NCBI RefSeq assembly: GCF_016907295.1
Contig: NZ_JAFBBR010000001.1
Location: 2,728,001 to 2,792,000, forward strand
Direction of reading: 5' to 3'
DNA from: Microbacterium dextranolyticum
GTDB lineage: Bacteria; Actinomycetota; Actinomycetes; Actinomycetales; Microbacteriaceae
Length of the DNA: 64,000 nucleotides
The notes beneath the pieces were generated by a model that ran no database searches, was not told the DNA's origin, and saw only the letters and a list, made by a program, of their open reading frames with translations. The position numbers and the translations under genes were made by a program. This document shows positions 63,422-64,000 of this stretch, in pieces; position 1 is the first letter of the stretch; every line of letters begins with the position of its first letter.

Positions 63422-64000
63422 TCACGAGCGGCGCAGCGCCTGATCGAGATCGGCGATGAGGTCGGCCGGGTCTTCCAGCCCGATCGACAGGCGCACCGTC
63501 CGTGGCGAGATCCCCGCGTCGGCGAGCTGTGCGGGGCTGAGATGGCTGTGGGTCATCGACGCCGGGTGCGCGACGAGCGAGCGGGCGTCGCCGATGTTGG
63601 CGACGAGCTTCACGAGGCTCAGCCCGTCGACGACGCGATGCACGCGCGCGAGGTCGGCCGCGGCGTCACCGGTCGAGGCCACATCGAACGAGAACACCGC
63701 GGGGATGCCCTGCGGCAGGTAGGTCCGCGCCGCATCAGCCCAGGGGTTGCCCTCCAGACCCGGGTGGTGCACGACGGCGACGTCGGGGTGCCCGTCGAGG
63801 AACCGCGCGACGGCGAGGGCGGATGCCGCATGACGCCCCATCCGCAGGTCCAGCGTTTCGAGTCCCTGCAGCAGCTGGAACGAGTTGAACGGCGACAGCG
63901 ACGGCCCGAGGTCGTGCACGTACTTCGTCTTGATGAGGACGGCGAGCGCCTGGCCGTCCGCACCGAACCGCTCCCACAGGGTCACCCCGGGGATGCGGGC
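63422..64000 (-). CDS. metY: O-acetylhomoserine sulfhydrylase, C-terminal part (cut by window edge)
   Basis: PLP-dependent Cys/Met-metabolism enzyme that makes homocysteine from O-acetylhomoserine and sulfide. Only the last 193 codons are in the window; the frame is open to base 64000 and the lysine-binding PLP site lies outside. The visible part has the signature stretch LVKLVANIGDARSLVAHPAS followed by THSHLSPAQLADAGISP and TVRLSIGLEDPADLIADL, which distinguishes this class from cystathionine enzymes. The insertion-rich region FNSFQLLQGLETLDLRMGRH is also typical. The codon before LWERFG is an internal GTG/ACC context, not a start. Confidence 0.92.
   Translation of the reverse strand, partial: ARIPGVTLWERFGADGQALAVLIKTKYVHDLGPSLSPFNSFQLLQGLETLDLRMGRHAASALAVARFLDGHPDVAVVHHPGLEGNPWADAARTYLPQGIPAVFSFDVASTGDAAADLARVHRVVDGLSLVKLVANIGDARSLVAHPASMTHSHLSPAQLADAGISPRTVRLSIGLEDPADLIADLDQALRRS

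Overview
The window is about 64 kb of a high-GC actinobacterial chromosome. Gene content, codon use, a tRNA-less rRNA spacer and rRNA sequences of actinobacterial type all point to Microbacteriaceae, most likely Microbacterium or a close relative. That placement is an inference; no database search was possible.

Layout. 1-13.2 kb: an ABC/FtsX exporter (cut at the left edge), an NRDE protein, CoaBC, an acetoin-reductase-like SDR, a GntR-MFS pair, a complete beta-glucoside-type PTS IIBCA permease, a secreted transglycosylase-like protein, a Nudix hydrolase, a divergent Zur-type pair (cysteine-free L36 and a degenerate COG0523 protein), CsbD and DUF1622 proteins. 13.2-18.6 kb: a decayed PTS gene, then the housekeeping run nadK, tlyA, a small ORF, a HAD phosphatase and a TPR-like protein with an expanding 30-bp repeat. 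18.6-24.4 kb: one rRNA operon (16S-23S-5S on the minus strand) with two tandem promoters. 24.4-35.4 kb: small membrane and hypothetical proteins, a gene-less transcription unit that may encode a small RNA, a DUF2207 protein, MarR, L-serine dehydratase, amylosucrase, a sugar oxidoreductase/isomerase pair, tRNA-Arg(ACG) and a second CsbD-like protein. 35.4-54.6 kb: a large L-arabinose/arabinan locus. 54.6-64 kb: alcohol dehydrogenase, sulfurtransferase, DHA2-type MFS with PadR, FUSC, a small alarmone synthetase, a second oxidoreductase/MFS pair and the 3' part of an O-acetylhomoserine sulfhydrylase.

The arabinose/arabinan locus is the centrepiece. Two secreted multi-domain GH43 enzymes would release arabinose outside the cell. 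A YtfQRT/YjfF-type ABC transporter would import it, and AraA, AraB and AraD plus an aldose 1-epimerase would carry it to the pentose phosphate pathway. Between hydrolases and transporter lies a compact surface cassette: a WxL-like secreted protein, a DUF916 (WxL-interacting) membrane-anchored protein and a 75-residue LPVTG protein. It is translationally coupled to a LacI regulator. This is the gene set of Firmicutes csc clusters, here in a high-GC actinobacterium. Three promoters in the locus each carry the same LacI-type operator, TGTTAGCGCNNACA, so hydrolases, surface cassette and transporter/catabolic operon form one predicted regulon.

Other points of interest: a Zur-like box between the L36 and COG0523 genes; a third remnant of the GH43 C-terminal domain; a 12-bp-arm palindrome spanning the start codon of a probably leaderless MFS gene; and GTNAC-N6-GTNAC direct repeats at two promoters, with a weaker version at a third.
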